61,084 nt of DNA from the NCBI RefSeq assembly GCF_013283785.1, contig NZ_JABCPZ010000038.1, forward strand, positions 1 through 61,084, in the 5' to 3' direction. Positions 18,049 through 25,565 of the stretch are shown here, in pieces. The DNA comes from Nonomuraea antri. Lineage in GTDB: Bacteria > Actinomycetota > Actinomycetes > Streptosporangiales > Streptosporangiaceae. Position 1 is the stretch's first letter, and each line of letters begins with the position of its first letter. The notes beneath the pieces were generated by a model, which made no database searches, was not told where the DNA came from, and was given only the letters and a program-made list of their open reading frames with translations. The translations under genes and the position numbers were made by a program.

Positions 18049-19101
18049 ATGACGACGACAACACGCCGCAAGGTAGGGATCGCCGGCGCGATCGTCGGAG
18101 CGGCGTCGGCGGGTGTCGCTGCGGCGACCCTGGCCAAGCGGTACGCGGTGGGCCGGATCAGGCTGCGTCCTGACCCCGAGGCCAGCGAGCCGTTCGGCGA
18201 GCTCCGCGGCAGGGAGCACACGCTGGTCACCTCCGACGGGGTCGCGCTGCACGTGGAGGTCGACGGGCCAGAAGACGCCGCGCTGACCGTGGTCCTGTGT
18301 CACGGCTACTGCCTGAACCTGGAGTCGTGGCACTACCAGCGCAGGGACCTGCGCGAGAACGTCCGCATGGTGCTGTGGGACCAGCGCTCGCACGGCCGCT
18401 CGCAGCGCGTCAGCGCCGAGGACAGCACGATCGACCGGCTGGGCGACGACCTGGCCGAGGTGATCGAGCGGTTCGTGCCCGGCCCGTGCGTGCTCGTCGG
18501 GCACTCGATGGGCGGCATGACCATCATGGCGCTGGCCGACCGGCGTCCCGAGCTGTTCGGCGACAAGATCCGCGGCGTGGGCCTGATCGCCACCTCGGCG
18601 GGCAAGCTGGCCGAGCTCACGCTGGGCCTGCCCGCGATGGTGTCGAAGGTCGTGCACAAGGTCGCCCCAGGCACGGTGTCGATGCTCGGCAAGCGGGGCG
18701 CGCTGATCGACCGCACCCGCCACGCGGGCAGCGACATCGCCTTCCTGATCACCCGCTACATCGGCTTCGGCGACTCCAAGAACGTCAGCCCGACGCTGGT
18801 CGACTTCGCCGAGTCGATGATCCGCGCGACGCCCACCGAGGTGTTCGCCGACTTCTACCCCGCGCTGATGAACCACGACAAGCTCTCGGCGCTGCACGTG
18901 CTCGACCCGGTGCCCACCGAGATCCTGGTCGGCGAGAAAGACTGGCTGACGCCGCCCGAGCACAGCAAGGCCATGGCGGCCGCGCTGCCCAAGGCGCAGC
19001 TCACCGAGGTGCCCGACACCTCGCACCTGATCCAGCTCGAACGTCCCGGCGTGGTCAACGACGTGCTGCGGGACCTGATCAAGAGGGTGGGGCTTTCGTG
19101 A
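18049..19101 (+). CDS. Alpha/beta hydrolase
   Basis: 350 aa. The N-terminus has one hydrophobic segment (IAGAIVGAASAGVAAATLA), possibly a membrane anchor. The hydrolase core starts with VVLCHGYCLN (oxyanion region), WDQRSHGRSQ, and the nucleophile elbow VGHSMGG (Ser ~155). The acid is likely in VGEKDWLTP and the histidine in DTSHLIQLERP. Actinobacteria regularly keep such a hydrolase between alr and tsaE; substrate unknown. Its stop overlaps the tsaE GTG. Confidence 0.93.
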   Translation: MTTTTRRKVGIAGAIVGAASAGVAAATLAKRYAVGRIRLRPDPEASEPFGELRGREHTLVTSDGVALHVEVDGPEDAALTVVLCHGYCLNLESWHYQRRDLRENVRMVLWDQRSHGRSQRVSAEDSTIDRLGDDLAEVIERFVPGPCVLVGHSMGGMTIMALADRRPELFGDKIRGVGLIATSAGKLAELTLGLPAMVSKVVHKVAPGTVSMLGKRGALIDRTRHAGSDIAFLITRYIGFGDSKNVSPTLVDFAESMIRATPTEVFADFYPALMNHDKLSALHVLDPVPTEILVGEKDWLTPPEHSKAMAAALPKAQLTEVPDTSHLIQLERPGVVNDVLRDLIKRVGLS

Positions 19102-19556
19102 GGCTCGCCACCGCCGACGACATGCGTGCCTACGGCGCGCGCCTGGCCGCGCTGCTGCGCCCCGGCGACCTGCTCGTGCTGTCCGGCCCGCTGGGCGCGG
19201 GCAAGACCACGCTGGTGCAGGGCATCGCCGAAGGGCTCAAGGTGCGCGGGCCGATCACCTCGCCCACGTTCGTGATCGCCCGGGTGCACCCGTCGCTGAC
19301 GCAGGGGCCGTCGCTGGTCCACGTCGACGCCTACCGGCTGGGCGGCGACCTGGAGGTCGACGACCTCGACCTCGACGCCTCGCTGGAGGAGTCGGTGACC
19401 GTGGTCGAGTGGGGCGAAGGGCTGGTCGAAGGGCTCGCCGACGACCGCCTGGAGATCCACATCGACCGCGAGACGGGCGACGACGCCCGCGTGGTGACCC
19501 TGCGCGGGGTGGGCGGCCGATGGGCCGACACGCCGTCTGAACCGCTGGAAGAGTAA
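19098..19556 (+). CDS. tsaE: tRNA t6A biosynthesis ATPase TsaE
   Basis: 152 aa from the GTG at 19098 (GTGA overlap with the hydrolase). Walker A GPLGAGKTTLVQG lies at about residue 33, followed by ITSPTFVIARVHP, VHVDAYRL and the Walker B-like TVVEWGEGL. TsaE is the ATPase that supports the TsaB-TsaD complex in making N6-threonylcarbamoyladenosine at position 37 of ANN-decoding tRNAs. In most actinobacteria tsaB follows directly; here three other genes intervene. Confidence 0.96.
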   Translation: MRLATADDMRAYGARLAALLRPGDLLVLSGPLGAGKTTLVQGIAEGLKVRGPITSPTFVIARVHPSLTQGPSLVHVDAYRLGGDLEVDDLDLDASLEESVTVVEWGEGLVEGLADDRLEIHIDRETGDDARVVTLRGVGGRWADTPSEPLEE

Positions 19557-19589
19557 AACCGCCGGTATCTCCGGGCAATGCTGGCACCC

Positions 19590-19617
19590 TTGACGTACCG
19601 GGCCGATCGTGTAAATC
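19590..19617 (+). promoter_or_regulatory. Promoter of the lipoprotein-sortase pair
   Basis: TTGACG (19590-19595), 16-base spacer, TAAATC (19612-19617), about 105 bases before the GTG of the lipoprotein gene and after the tsaE stop. It suggests that the insert between tsaE and tsaB is expressed independently. Confidence 0.45.
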
Positions 19618-19723
19618 ATGATCATTGGCTTGGGATTCGCCCAGATTTTCTGGGTATCAGGAGGGGCGACATCCACAATTTTGGTGGATGCTTGGGTGCA
19701 GGACGGCAAAGTGGGGTGCGGCG

Positions 19724-20425
19724 GTGCTCAGGGTCAGGCGAGTCGCGTACGCGGGTGCCATCGTCATGGTCGGTCTCACCGGCTGCACCGCTTCGGCGGA
19801 AACCACACCGCCGGACGGGTCGGCCACACCGTCCGCCAGCCCGTCAGGCACATCCACACCCAGCCCGTCCGGCACGGGCGGCCCGACCCCCAGCGTCTCC
19901 GCGACGCGGCCGACCATCAGGGTCGAGGTCAATCCTGACAGCGTGAACGCGGGCGCGATCTCCCGCGTGTGGATCCTGGCCAACTGCCCGGTGCCCGGCG
20001 GCGGGCCCGCGCACAGCGGCACGGCCACGTCCAAGGCGTTCATCAACGGCGTCCGGCTCGACCCGGTGCCCTCGGGCGGCACCACGCCCACCCCGACCGG
20101 CAACGGGGTCGGCACGTCGCCCTGGGTGCGCGGCGAGGCGCAGGTCTCCGGCACCGTGCCGCGCGGCAACTACCAGGTGGACGTCAAGTGCGACGGCACC
20201 AACGACATCGGCCGCGCGGTGCTCAGGGTCACCAGGGCCGAGCCCGAGCCGACCAGCAGGCCGACCAAGGTGCCCACCAAGGCGCCCAGAGCGGGCGGCG
20301 GCGGCACCTACGGCATGGCCGAGGACGAGGGCTCCTCGATCCCGTTCGGCCCGGCCGGCGTGCTGATCGGGCTCGCCGTGGCCGGCGGCATCGGGCTGAT
20401 CATCGTGCGGCGCAGCCGGTCCTGA
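19724..20425 (+). CDS. Putative lipoprotein with C-terminal membrane segment, candidate sortase partner
   Basis: 233 aa from the GTG at 19724; an upstream in-frame ATG (19688) is possible. The signal peptide ends in a lipobox (VGLTGC). Residues ~25-60 are a Ser/Thr/Pro linker, then a ~120-residue strand-rich domain with two Cys (ANCPVPG and VKCDGTN), a Pro/Thr/Lys linker, and a C-terminal hydrophobic helix followed by RRSRS. The tail has the shape of a cell-wall sorting signal but no LPXTG-type motif is visible; GGGGTYGMAEDEG precedes the helix. The gene ends 2 bases before the sortase ATG, so the two very likely work together. Confidence 0.75.
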   Translation: MLRVRRVAYAGAIVMVGLTGCTASAETTPPDGSATPSASPSGTSTPSPSGTGGPTPSVSATRPTIRVEVNPDSVNAGAISRVWILANCPVPGGGPAHSGTATSKAFINGVRLDPVPSGGTTPTPTGNGVGTSPWVRGEAQVSGTVPRGNYQVDVKCDGTNDIGRAVLRVTRAEPEPTSRPTKVPTKAPRAGGGGTYGMAEDEGSSIPFGPAGVLIGLAVAGGIGLIIVRRSRS

Positions 20426-20427
20426 CC

Positions 20428-20964
20428 ATGGCACGACCAGGACGGGTGGTGCTGGCCGGCGCCGCCACCGGGCTACTGCTCGTGGCCTTCGGCAAGACCA
20501 TGCAGAACTCCACCCCGGCCGCGGCCTCCGTGGTGCCCAAGAGCATCGACATCCCGTCGATCGACGTCGAGGCGCCGCTGATGAAGCTCGGGCTGACCAA
20601 GTCGGGCGAGGTCGAGCTGCCGCCGTACGAGAAGCCGAAGGTGGCCGGCTGGTACACCGGCAGCGCCGTGCCCGGCGAGAAGGGCGCGTCGGTGATCATC
20701 GGGCACGTCGACACCAAGACCGCCCCGGCCGTCTTCTACAAGCTCAGGCAGTTACGCAAGGGCCAGACCGTCAAGGTCGAACGCAGCGACGGCAAGGTCG
20801 TCGAGTACAAGGTCGACGCCGTCGAGCAGGTGTCCAAGCACGACTTCCCGGCCCAGCGCGTCTACGTCGAGGACGGGCTCAAGCTCGTCACCTGCGGCGG
20901 CAAGTTCGACTACGCCAAGGGCGAGTACGAGGACAACGTCATCGTCTACGCCTCCAAGGCCTGA
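20428..20964 (+). CDS. Class E/F-type sortase
   Basis: 178 aa, N-terminal signal anchor (VVLAGAATGLLLVAFG). The sortase beta-barrel has SIDIPSIDVEAPL, the SVIIGHVDT motif with catalytic His and LKLVTCGGKF with catalytic Cys. The usual sortase arginine after the Cys is not present: the last 25 residues (from TCGG to the C-terminal YASKA) contain no Arg at all. It starts 2 bases after the putative lipoprotein gene. Either an alternative residue takes the Arg role or the enzyme is altered. Confidence 0.88.
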   Translation: MARPGRVVLAGAATGLLLVAFGKTMQNSTPAAASVVPKSIDIPSIDVEAPLMKLGLTKSGEVELPPYEKPKVAGWYTGSAVPGEKGASVIIGHVDTKTAPAVFYKLRQLRKGQTVKVERSDGKVVEYKVDAVEQVSKHDFPAQRVYVEDGLKLVTCGGKFDYAKGEYEDNVIVYASKA

Positions 20965-20999
20965 CAAAACCGGTTGCGCACGTCGGCACGATGGATGGC

Positions 21000-21929
21000 A
21001 TGACCCAGGAGAGCAGTCCGCCCGCGGGCGGGGTACGCGTGCCGTGGCAGGAGGTGCATCCGGCCGTCCGCGAGCGGGTGGCGGAGTTCCTCGGCTCGGC
21101 CGTGACCGAGGCCGTCACCCAGACCGGCGGTTTCTCGCCGGCCGCCGCGGTCCGGCTGCGCACCGCCGACGGCCGCCGGGCGTTCGTGAAGTCGGTCGGC
21201 CCCGAGCCGAATCCCGAGTCCGCGCCCATCTACCGGTCCGAGGCGAAGATCGCCGCCGCGCTGCCCGCCTCCGCGCCCGCGCCCAGGTTGCTGACCAGCT
21301 TCGAGGTCGAGGGCTGGGTGACCCTGGTCTTCGAGGACGTCGAGGGCGACCACCCCGAGCTGCCGTGGCGGCGCGAGCAGCTCGACCTGGTCATGCGGGC
21401 GCTCGACCGGATGGCCGCGGCGCTCACCCCGTCGCCCGTCGACGCCCCGACGATCGGCGAGACGTTCGACGGGGCCTTTCGCGGCTGGCGCAACCTGCTC
21501 GGCGAGGACACCGCCGGGCTCGACCCGTGGGCGCTGCGCCACCTGGGCGAGCTGGCCGAGCTGGAGTCCGGCTGGGCGAAGGCGGCGGCCGGCGACACGC
21601 TCGTGCACGCCGACCTGCGGGCCGACAACCTGCTGCTGCGCGACGGCCACGTGTACGTCGTCGACTGGCCGTGGGCCTCGCTCGGCGCGGCCTGGTTCGA
21701 CCGGGTGGCCATGCTGCCCTCGGTGCGCATGCAGGGCGGCCCGCCGCCGCACGAGCTGCTGCCCGACCCCGATCCGGCGATCACCGCCGTGGTCGCCGCG
21801 GTCACCGGCTACCTGGTGCGCCAGGCGCGTCAGCCCGATCCGCCCGGACTGCCGACGCTGCGGGCCTTCCAGCGGGCCCAGGGCGTGGTCGCGCTGGAAT
21901 GGCTGAGACAACGCACCGGCTGGGCGTGA
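21000..21929 (+). CDS. Aminoglycoside phosphotransferase-family (APH) kinase-like protein
   Basis: 309 aa from the ATG at 21000 (20991 is an alternative ATG). The kinase fold is shown by RAFVKSVG (ATP lysine), LVFEDVEGDHPEL (hinge), LVHADLRADNLLL (catalytic Asp and Asn) and VYVVDWPWAS (metal Asp). This family covers many small-molecule kinases; resistance should not be assumed. It lies between the sortase and tsaB. Confidence 0.88.
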   Translation: MTQESSPPAGGVRVPWQEVHPAVRERVAEFLGSAVTEAVTQTGGFSPAAAVRLRTADGRRAFVKSVGPEPNPESAPIYRSEAKIAAALPASAPAPRLLTSFEVEGWVTLVFEDVEGDHPELPWRREQLDLVMRALDRMAAALTPSPVDAPTIGETFDGAFRGWRNLLGEDTAGLDPWALRHLGELAELESGWAKAAAGDTLVHADLRADNLLLRDGHVYVVDWPWASLGAAWFDRVAMLPSVRMQGGPPPHELLPDPDPAITAVVAAVTGYLVRQARQPDPPGLPTLRAFQRAQGVVALEWLRQRTGWA

Positions 21930-21993
21930 TCCCGGGGAGGCATCGGCCCGAGCGGGCGGCGGTGCTCGTCCGGCGTGGGTAGGCTAAGCAGTC

Positions 21994-22686
21994 GTGCTGG
22001 TCCTGGCCTTTGATACCGCGACGCCCGCCGTCACCGCCGCCCTCCACGACGGGGAGCGGGTGCTCGCCGAGTCGACGACGATCGACGCCCGCCGCCACGG
22101 TGAGCTGCTGGCGCCCACCATCGAACGCGTGCTGAGCGAGTCCGGCGCGACCCTGCGCGATGTGAGCGCCATCGTCGCGGGCAGCGGCCCCGGCCCCTAC
22201 ACCGGCCTGCGCGTCGGGCTGATGACCGCCCAGGGGCTGGCCACCACCCTCGGCGTGCCCGCCTACGGCATGTGCACGCTCGACGCGGTGGCCTACGGCA
22301 GCGGCCGCACCGAGCCGTTCCTGGTGGCCACCGACGCGCGGCGCAAAGAGGTGTTCTGGGCCCGTTACGCCGACCTGCGCACCAGGACCGGCGGGCCCGC
22401 CGTCGATCGACCGGCCGAGGTGCCGGTCGACGGGCTGCCGGTGATCGGCGCGGGCGCGGCGCTTTACGCGGAAATACTCGGGCAGCCGGCCCCGGAGGAG
22501 TCCGGCCCCGAGGCCGTCCGCGTGCTCGGGCCCAACGGCGCTCCCGCCTACCCGTACGCCGGGTTCATGGCCGCGCTGGCGGCCGAGCGGCTGGCGGCGG
22601 GCGCCCCGCTCGACCTGCCCAGGCCGATCTACCTGCGCCGCCCCGACGCGGTGGTGCCAGGAGCGCCCAAGCGGGTGACGGCGTGA
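21994..22686 (+). CDS. tsaB: tRNA t6A biosynthesis protein TsaB
   Basis: 230 aa. Non-catalytic ASKHA-fold partner of TsaD. MLVLAFDTATPAVTAAL is the N-terminal signature, with RRHGELLAPTI, GSGPGPYTGLRVG and ATDARRKEVFWA. TAGGCT (21980-21985) ends 8 bases before the GTG and there is no ribosome site, so the mRNA is probably leaderless. rimI overlaps by 4 bases. Confidence 0.96.
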   Translation: MLVLAFDTATPAVTAALHDGERVLAESTTIDARRHGELLAPTIERVLSESGATLRDVSAIVAGSGPGPYTGLRVGLMTAQGLATTLGVPAYGMCTLDAVAYGSGRTEPFLVATDARRKEVFWARYADLRTRTGGPAVDRPAEVPVDGLPVIGAGAALYAEILGQPAPEESGPEAVRVLGPNGAPAYPYAGFMAALAAERLAAGAPLDLPRPIYLRRPDAVVPGAPKRVTA

Positions 22687-23129
22687 AGATCAGGCGGATG
22701 ACCGAGGCCGATCTGCCGGTGGTCATGGAGATCGAGCGGCTCACGTTCCCGCTCGACGCCTGGAGCGAGGGCATGATGCGCGGCGAGCTGGCCGACCAGC
22801 CGCGCACCAGACACTACGTGGTGGCCGAGCTCGACGGCGTGATCGTGGCCTACGCCGGCCTGGCCGTCGCCGCCGACCAGGCGGACGTGCAGACCATCGC
22901 GGTGCTCGAAGCGCACCAGGGCACCGGCATCGGCAGCGCGATGCTCACCGAGCTGCTGGCCGAGGCGGGCAGGCGGGGCGCGCGGGAGATCTTCCTGGAG
23001 GTCCGGGCCGACAACCCGCGGGCGCGCGCCGTCTACCAGCACTTCGGCTTCGAGGACATCGGCACCCGCCGCCGCTACTACGACGACGGCACCGACGCGA
23101 TCATGATGAGAAGGAGCCTTGATGGCTGA
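22683..23129 (+). CDS. rimI: Ribosomal protein S18-alanine N-acetyltransferase
   Basis: 148 aa from the GTG at 22683 (GTGA with tsaB). GNAT fold: [18 protein letters not shown], the acetyl-CoA loop [11 protein letters not shown] and [29 protein letters not shown] match RimI. The tsaB-rimI-tsaD order is standard. The enzyme acetylates the N-terminus of S18 in E. coli; substrates in actinobacteria may be broader. Its end overlaps tsaD by 8 bases. Confidence 0.95.
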   Translation: MKIRRMTEADLPVVMEIERLTFPLDAWSEGMMRGELADQPRTRHYVVAELDGVIVAYAGLAVAADQADVQTIAVLEAHQGTGIGSAMLTELLAEAGRRGAREIFLEVRADNPRARAVYQHFGFEDIGTRRRYYDDGTDAIMMRRSLDG

Positions 23130-24153
23130 CGAACCCCTGGTCCTGGGCATCGAGACGTCCTGCGACGAGACGGGCATCGGCATCGTCAGGGGCCACACGC
23201 TGCTGGCCAACACGATCGCGTCCAGCATGGAGGAGCACGCCCGCTACGGCGGCGTGGTGCCCGAGGTCGCCTCGCGCGCCCACCTGGAGGCCATGACCCC
23301 CACGGTCGAGGCCGCGCTGGCCGAGTCCGGGCTGAGGTTCTCCGACATCGACGCCATCGCCGTCACCGCCGGTCCAGGGCTGGCCGGCGCGCTGCTGGTG
23401 GGCGTGGCCGCGGCCAAGTCGTACGCGCTCGGCCTCGGCGTGCCGCTCTACGGCGTCAACCACCTGGCCGCGCACGTCGCGGTCGACCAGCTCGAACACG
23501 GGCCGCTGCCCAAGCCGTGCATCGCCATGCTGGTCTCCGGCGGCCACTCCTCGCTGCTGCTGGTGCCCGACGTGGCGCAAGACGTCATCTCGCTCGGCTC
23601 CACCGTCGACGATGCGGCCGGCGAGGCGTTCGACAAGGTCGCGCGGGTGCTCGGGCTGCCGTTCCCGGGCGGCCCGCACATCGACAGGGCCGCCCGCGAG
23701 GGCTCGGGCTCGGCCGTCGCGTTCCCGCGCGGCAAGCTCGACGACGGCACGCTCGACTTCTCCTTCTCCGGGCTGAAGACCGCGGTGGCGCGCTGGGTGG
23801 AGGCCCGCGAGGCCGCCGGCCAGTCGATCCACGTGCCCGACGTGGCCGCCTCCTTCCAGGAGGCCGTGGTCGACGTGCTGACCCGCAAGGCCCTGCAGGC
23901 GTGCAAGAAGTACGACGTGCACGACCTGCTGATCGGCGGCGGCGTGGCGGCCAACTCCCGGCTGCGCGCCCTGGCCCAGGAACGCTGCGACGCGGCCGGG
24001 GTGCGGCTGCGCGTGCCCAGGCCGGGGCTGTGCACCGACAACGGCGCCATGGTCGCCGCACTCGGCTCGAACCTGGTCGCGGCCGGGGTCACGCCGTCCA
24101 CGCTGGAGATCCCGGCCGACTCGTCGATGCCGATCACCACCGTGCACGTGTGA
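23122..24153 (+). CDS. tsaD: tRNA N6-adenosine threonylcarbamoyltransferase TsaD
   Basis: 343 aa from the ATG at 23122 (a TTG directly before it is in frame). Catalytic subunit of t6A synthesis. The metal site HLAAH is in [61 protein letters not shown] and CTDNGAMVA are family signatures. Ends one base before the convergent epimerase gene. Confidence 0.97.
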   Translation: MADEPLVLGIETSCDETGIGIVRGHTLLANTIASSMEEHARYGGVVPEVASRAHLEAMTPTVEAALAESGLRFSDIDAIAVTAGPGLAGALLVGVAAAKSYALGLGVPLYGVNHLAAHVAVDQLEHGPLPKPCIAMLVSGGHSSLLLVPDVAQDVISLGSTVDDAAGEAFDKVARVLGLPFPGGPHIDRAAREGSGSAVAFPRGKLDDGTLDFSFSGLKTAVARWVEAREAAGQSIHVPDVAASFQEAVVDVLTRKALQACKKYDVHDLLIGGGVAANSRLRALAQERCDAAGVRLRVPRPGLCTDNGAMVAALGSNLVAAGVTPSTLEIPADSSMPITTVHV

Positions 24154-24154
24154 G

Positions 24155-25069
24155 TCAGGCCAGCGTGGTCACACCCTCGCGGTAGGTCGGGTAGGCCGGG
24201 CTCCAGCCCAGCTCGCGCTTGGCCTTCTCGCTGCTGACGCGGATCGTGGTGCCGGCCATGAGCGCGTGCAGGTAGGCCATGGGCCGCAGCGTCCAGGCCG
24301 GCACCGTGATCGGCGCGGGCGCGCCGGCCGCTCTGGCCAGCGCCCTGACCCAGGTGTCGAAGGCCACCGGCTCGTCGTCGGCCACGTTGTACGCCCCCCG
24401 CCCCCTGCTCAGCGCGGCCACCGCGGCCGAGGCGGCGTCGTGGACGTGCACCAGCGACACGACGCCCGCAGGCCGGACCGCGGGCAGCAGCCGTTTCCTG
24501 GCCAGGTCCATGAGCCGCCTGGTGGACGGCTCCGGGCCGTAGAACATGCCGTAGCGCAGCGCCACGCCCTCGATGCCCGGGCTGTTCAGCGCCAGGTCCT
24601 CGTTGGCCCGCATCGACCTCATGTGCACGTCGTAGCCGCCCTTGGCGCGCTGGACGAACGGCCGCTCCTCGGTGACCAGGCCGGGGCCGTGGTCGCGGTA
24701 GCCGTAGCCGAGGAAGAACGACTGGGTGACGAAGCGCCGCGCGCCGAGCAGCCCGGCCGCCTGGACCAGGTTCGCGGTGCCCTGGTCGCGCAGCGCGTCG
24801 GTGGCGTACAGGTCGCGGTGGAACAGCGGCATCGAGGTGATCGCGGTCGCCTGGTGCATGACCGCGTCGGCCTCCTGGCCCTTGAGCGCGTCGAGCAGGG
24901 CCCGGCGGTCCATCAGGTCGGCGAGCACGGCCTGCGCGCCCGCCTGGGCGAGCTTCGCCGCGCCCGCGGGCGAGCGCGTGATGCCCAGCACCTCGTGCCC
25001 CGCGGCGAGCAATTGGCCGACCAGCTCCGTGCCCAGCGTTCCTGTGGCTCCCGCCAGCAGCACCCTCAC
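24155..25069 (-). CDS. NAD-dependent epimerase/dehydratase (extended SDR)
   Basis: 304 aa from the GTG at 25069, which overlaps the stop of the upstream membrane gene (GTGA) and gives the Rossmann start VRVLLAGATGTLGTELVG. The TGxxGxxG motif (GATGTLG) is clear; the catalytic Tyr region is less typical (FFLGYGYRDHG, then YDVHMRSMRANE). YGMFYGPE and ELGWSPAYPTYREGV are C-terminal epimerase features. Substrate unknown. Confidence 0.9.
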   Translation of the reverse strand: MRVLLAGATGTLGTELVGQLLAAGHEVLGITRSPAGAAKLAQAGAQAVLADLMDRRALLDALKGQEADAVMHQATAITSMPLFHRDLYATDALRDQGTANLVQAAGLLGARRFVTQSFFLGYGYRDHGPGLVTEERPFVQRAKGGYDVHMRSMRANEDLALNSPGIEGVALRYGMFYGPEPSTRRLMDLARKRLLPAVRPAGVVSLVHVHDAASAAVAALSRGRGAYNVADDEPVAFDTWVRALARAAGAPAPITVPAWTLRPMAYLHALMAGTTIRVSSEKAKRELGWSPAYPTYREGVTTLA

Positions 25070-25440
25070 GCCTGCCGCCTCCTCCGCCGCACGGCACGCA
25101 GCCGGTACGCCAGCCCGGCGGCGGCCAGCAGCGAGAACAGGGCGAGCTGCCACCAGTCGGAGTCACGGCCGCCCAGGTGCCGGTCGAGCAGGTGGTTGAC
25201 GGCGTGGAAGCTGTTGGTGAAGACGAACCCGGCCAGGACGACCGCGATCACGTCTCGCCACCACAGCGCGAACAACATCATCAGGCCGATGCCGATCTGG
25301 AAGACGCCGGCGTCGTGCAGGAAATGCTCATGGTTGGGCCAGTTGGCCCAGTCGGCGAAACTCGCCGGGTCGATGCGCATCCACACGCCGGTGATCAGCA
25401 TCGTCGCGGCCGACACCACGACTGTGATCTTGATGAACAT
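25066..25440 (-). CDS. Small four-helix membrane protein of unknown function
   Basis: 124 aa from the ATG at 25440, chosen because GGAG lies 12 bases upstream; an in-frame ATG at 25461 sits upstream of that site. Four hydrophobic segments: FIKITVVVSAATMLITGVW, VFQIGIGLMMLFALWW, VIAVVLAGFVFTNSFHAV and LALFSLLAAAGLAYRL, with a basic C-terminal tail. Layout resembles DoxX/DUF4345-like proteins. Coupled to the epimerase by a 4-base overlap. Confidence 0.75.
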   Translation of the reverse strand: MFIKITVVVSAATMLITGVWMRIDPASFADWANWPNHEHFLHDAGVFQIGIGLMMLFALWWRDVIAVVLAGFVFTNSFHAVNHLLDRHLGGRDSDWWQLALFSLLAAAGLAYRLRAVRRRRRQA

Positions 25441-25565
25441 GTTCGGGCTCTCCGTCCTCATCGTCGGACTTGCTGAGACACGGACGGCCGTGCTGCCGCG
25501 GATGTGACAAGGCCGGCTGTGAAGTGGCGCACACCCCTTCGCAGCCGGCCCTTGTTCCCGACGGG

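Noticed and set aside
21000..21929. APH-family proteins considered as antibiotic resistance genes
   Set aside because: The fold is shared by many housekeeping small-molecule kinases and nothing in the sequence or context indicates aminoglycosides.
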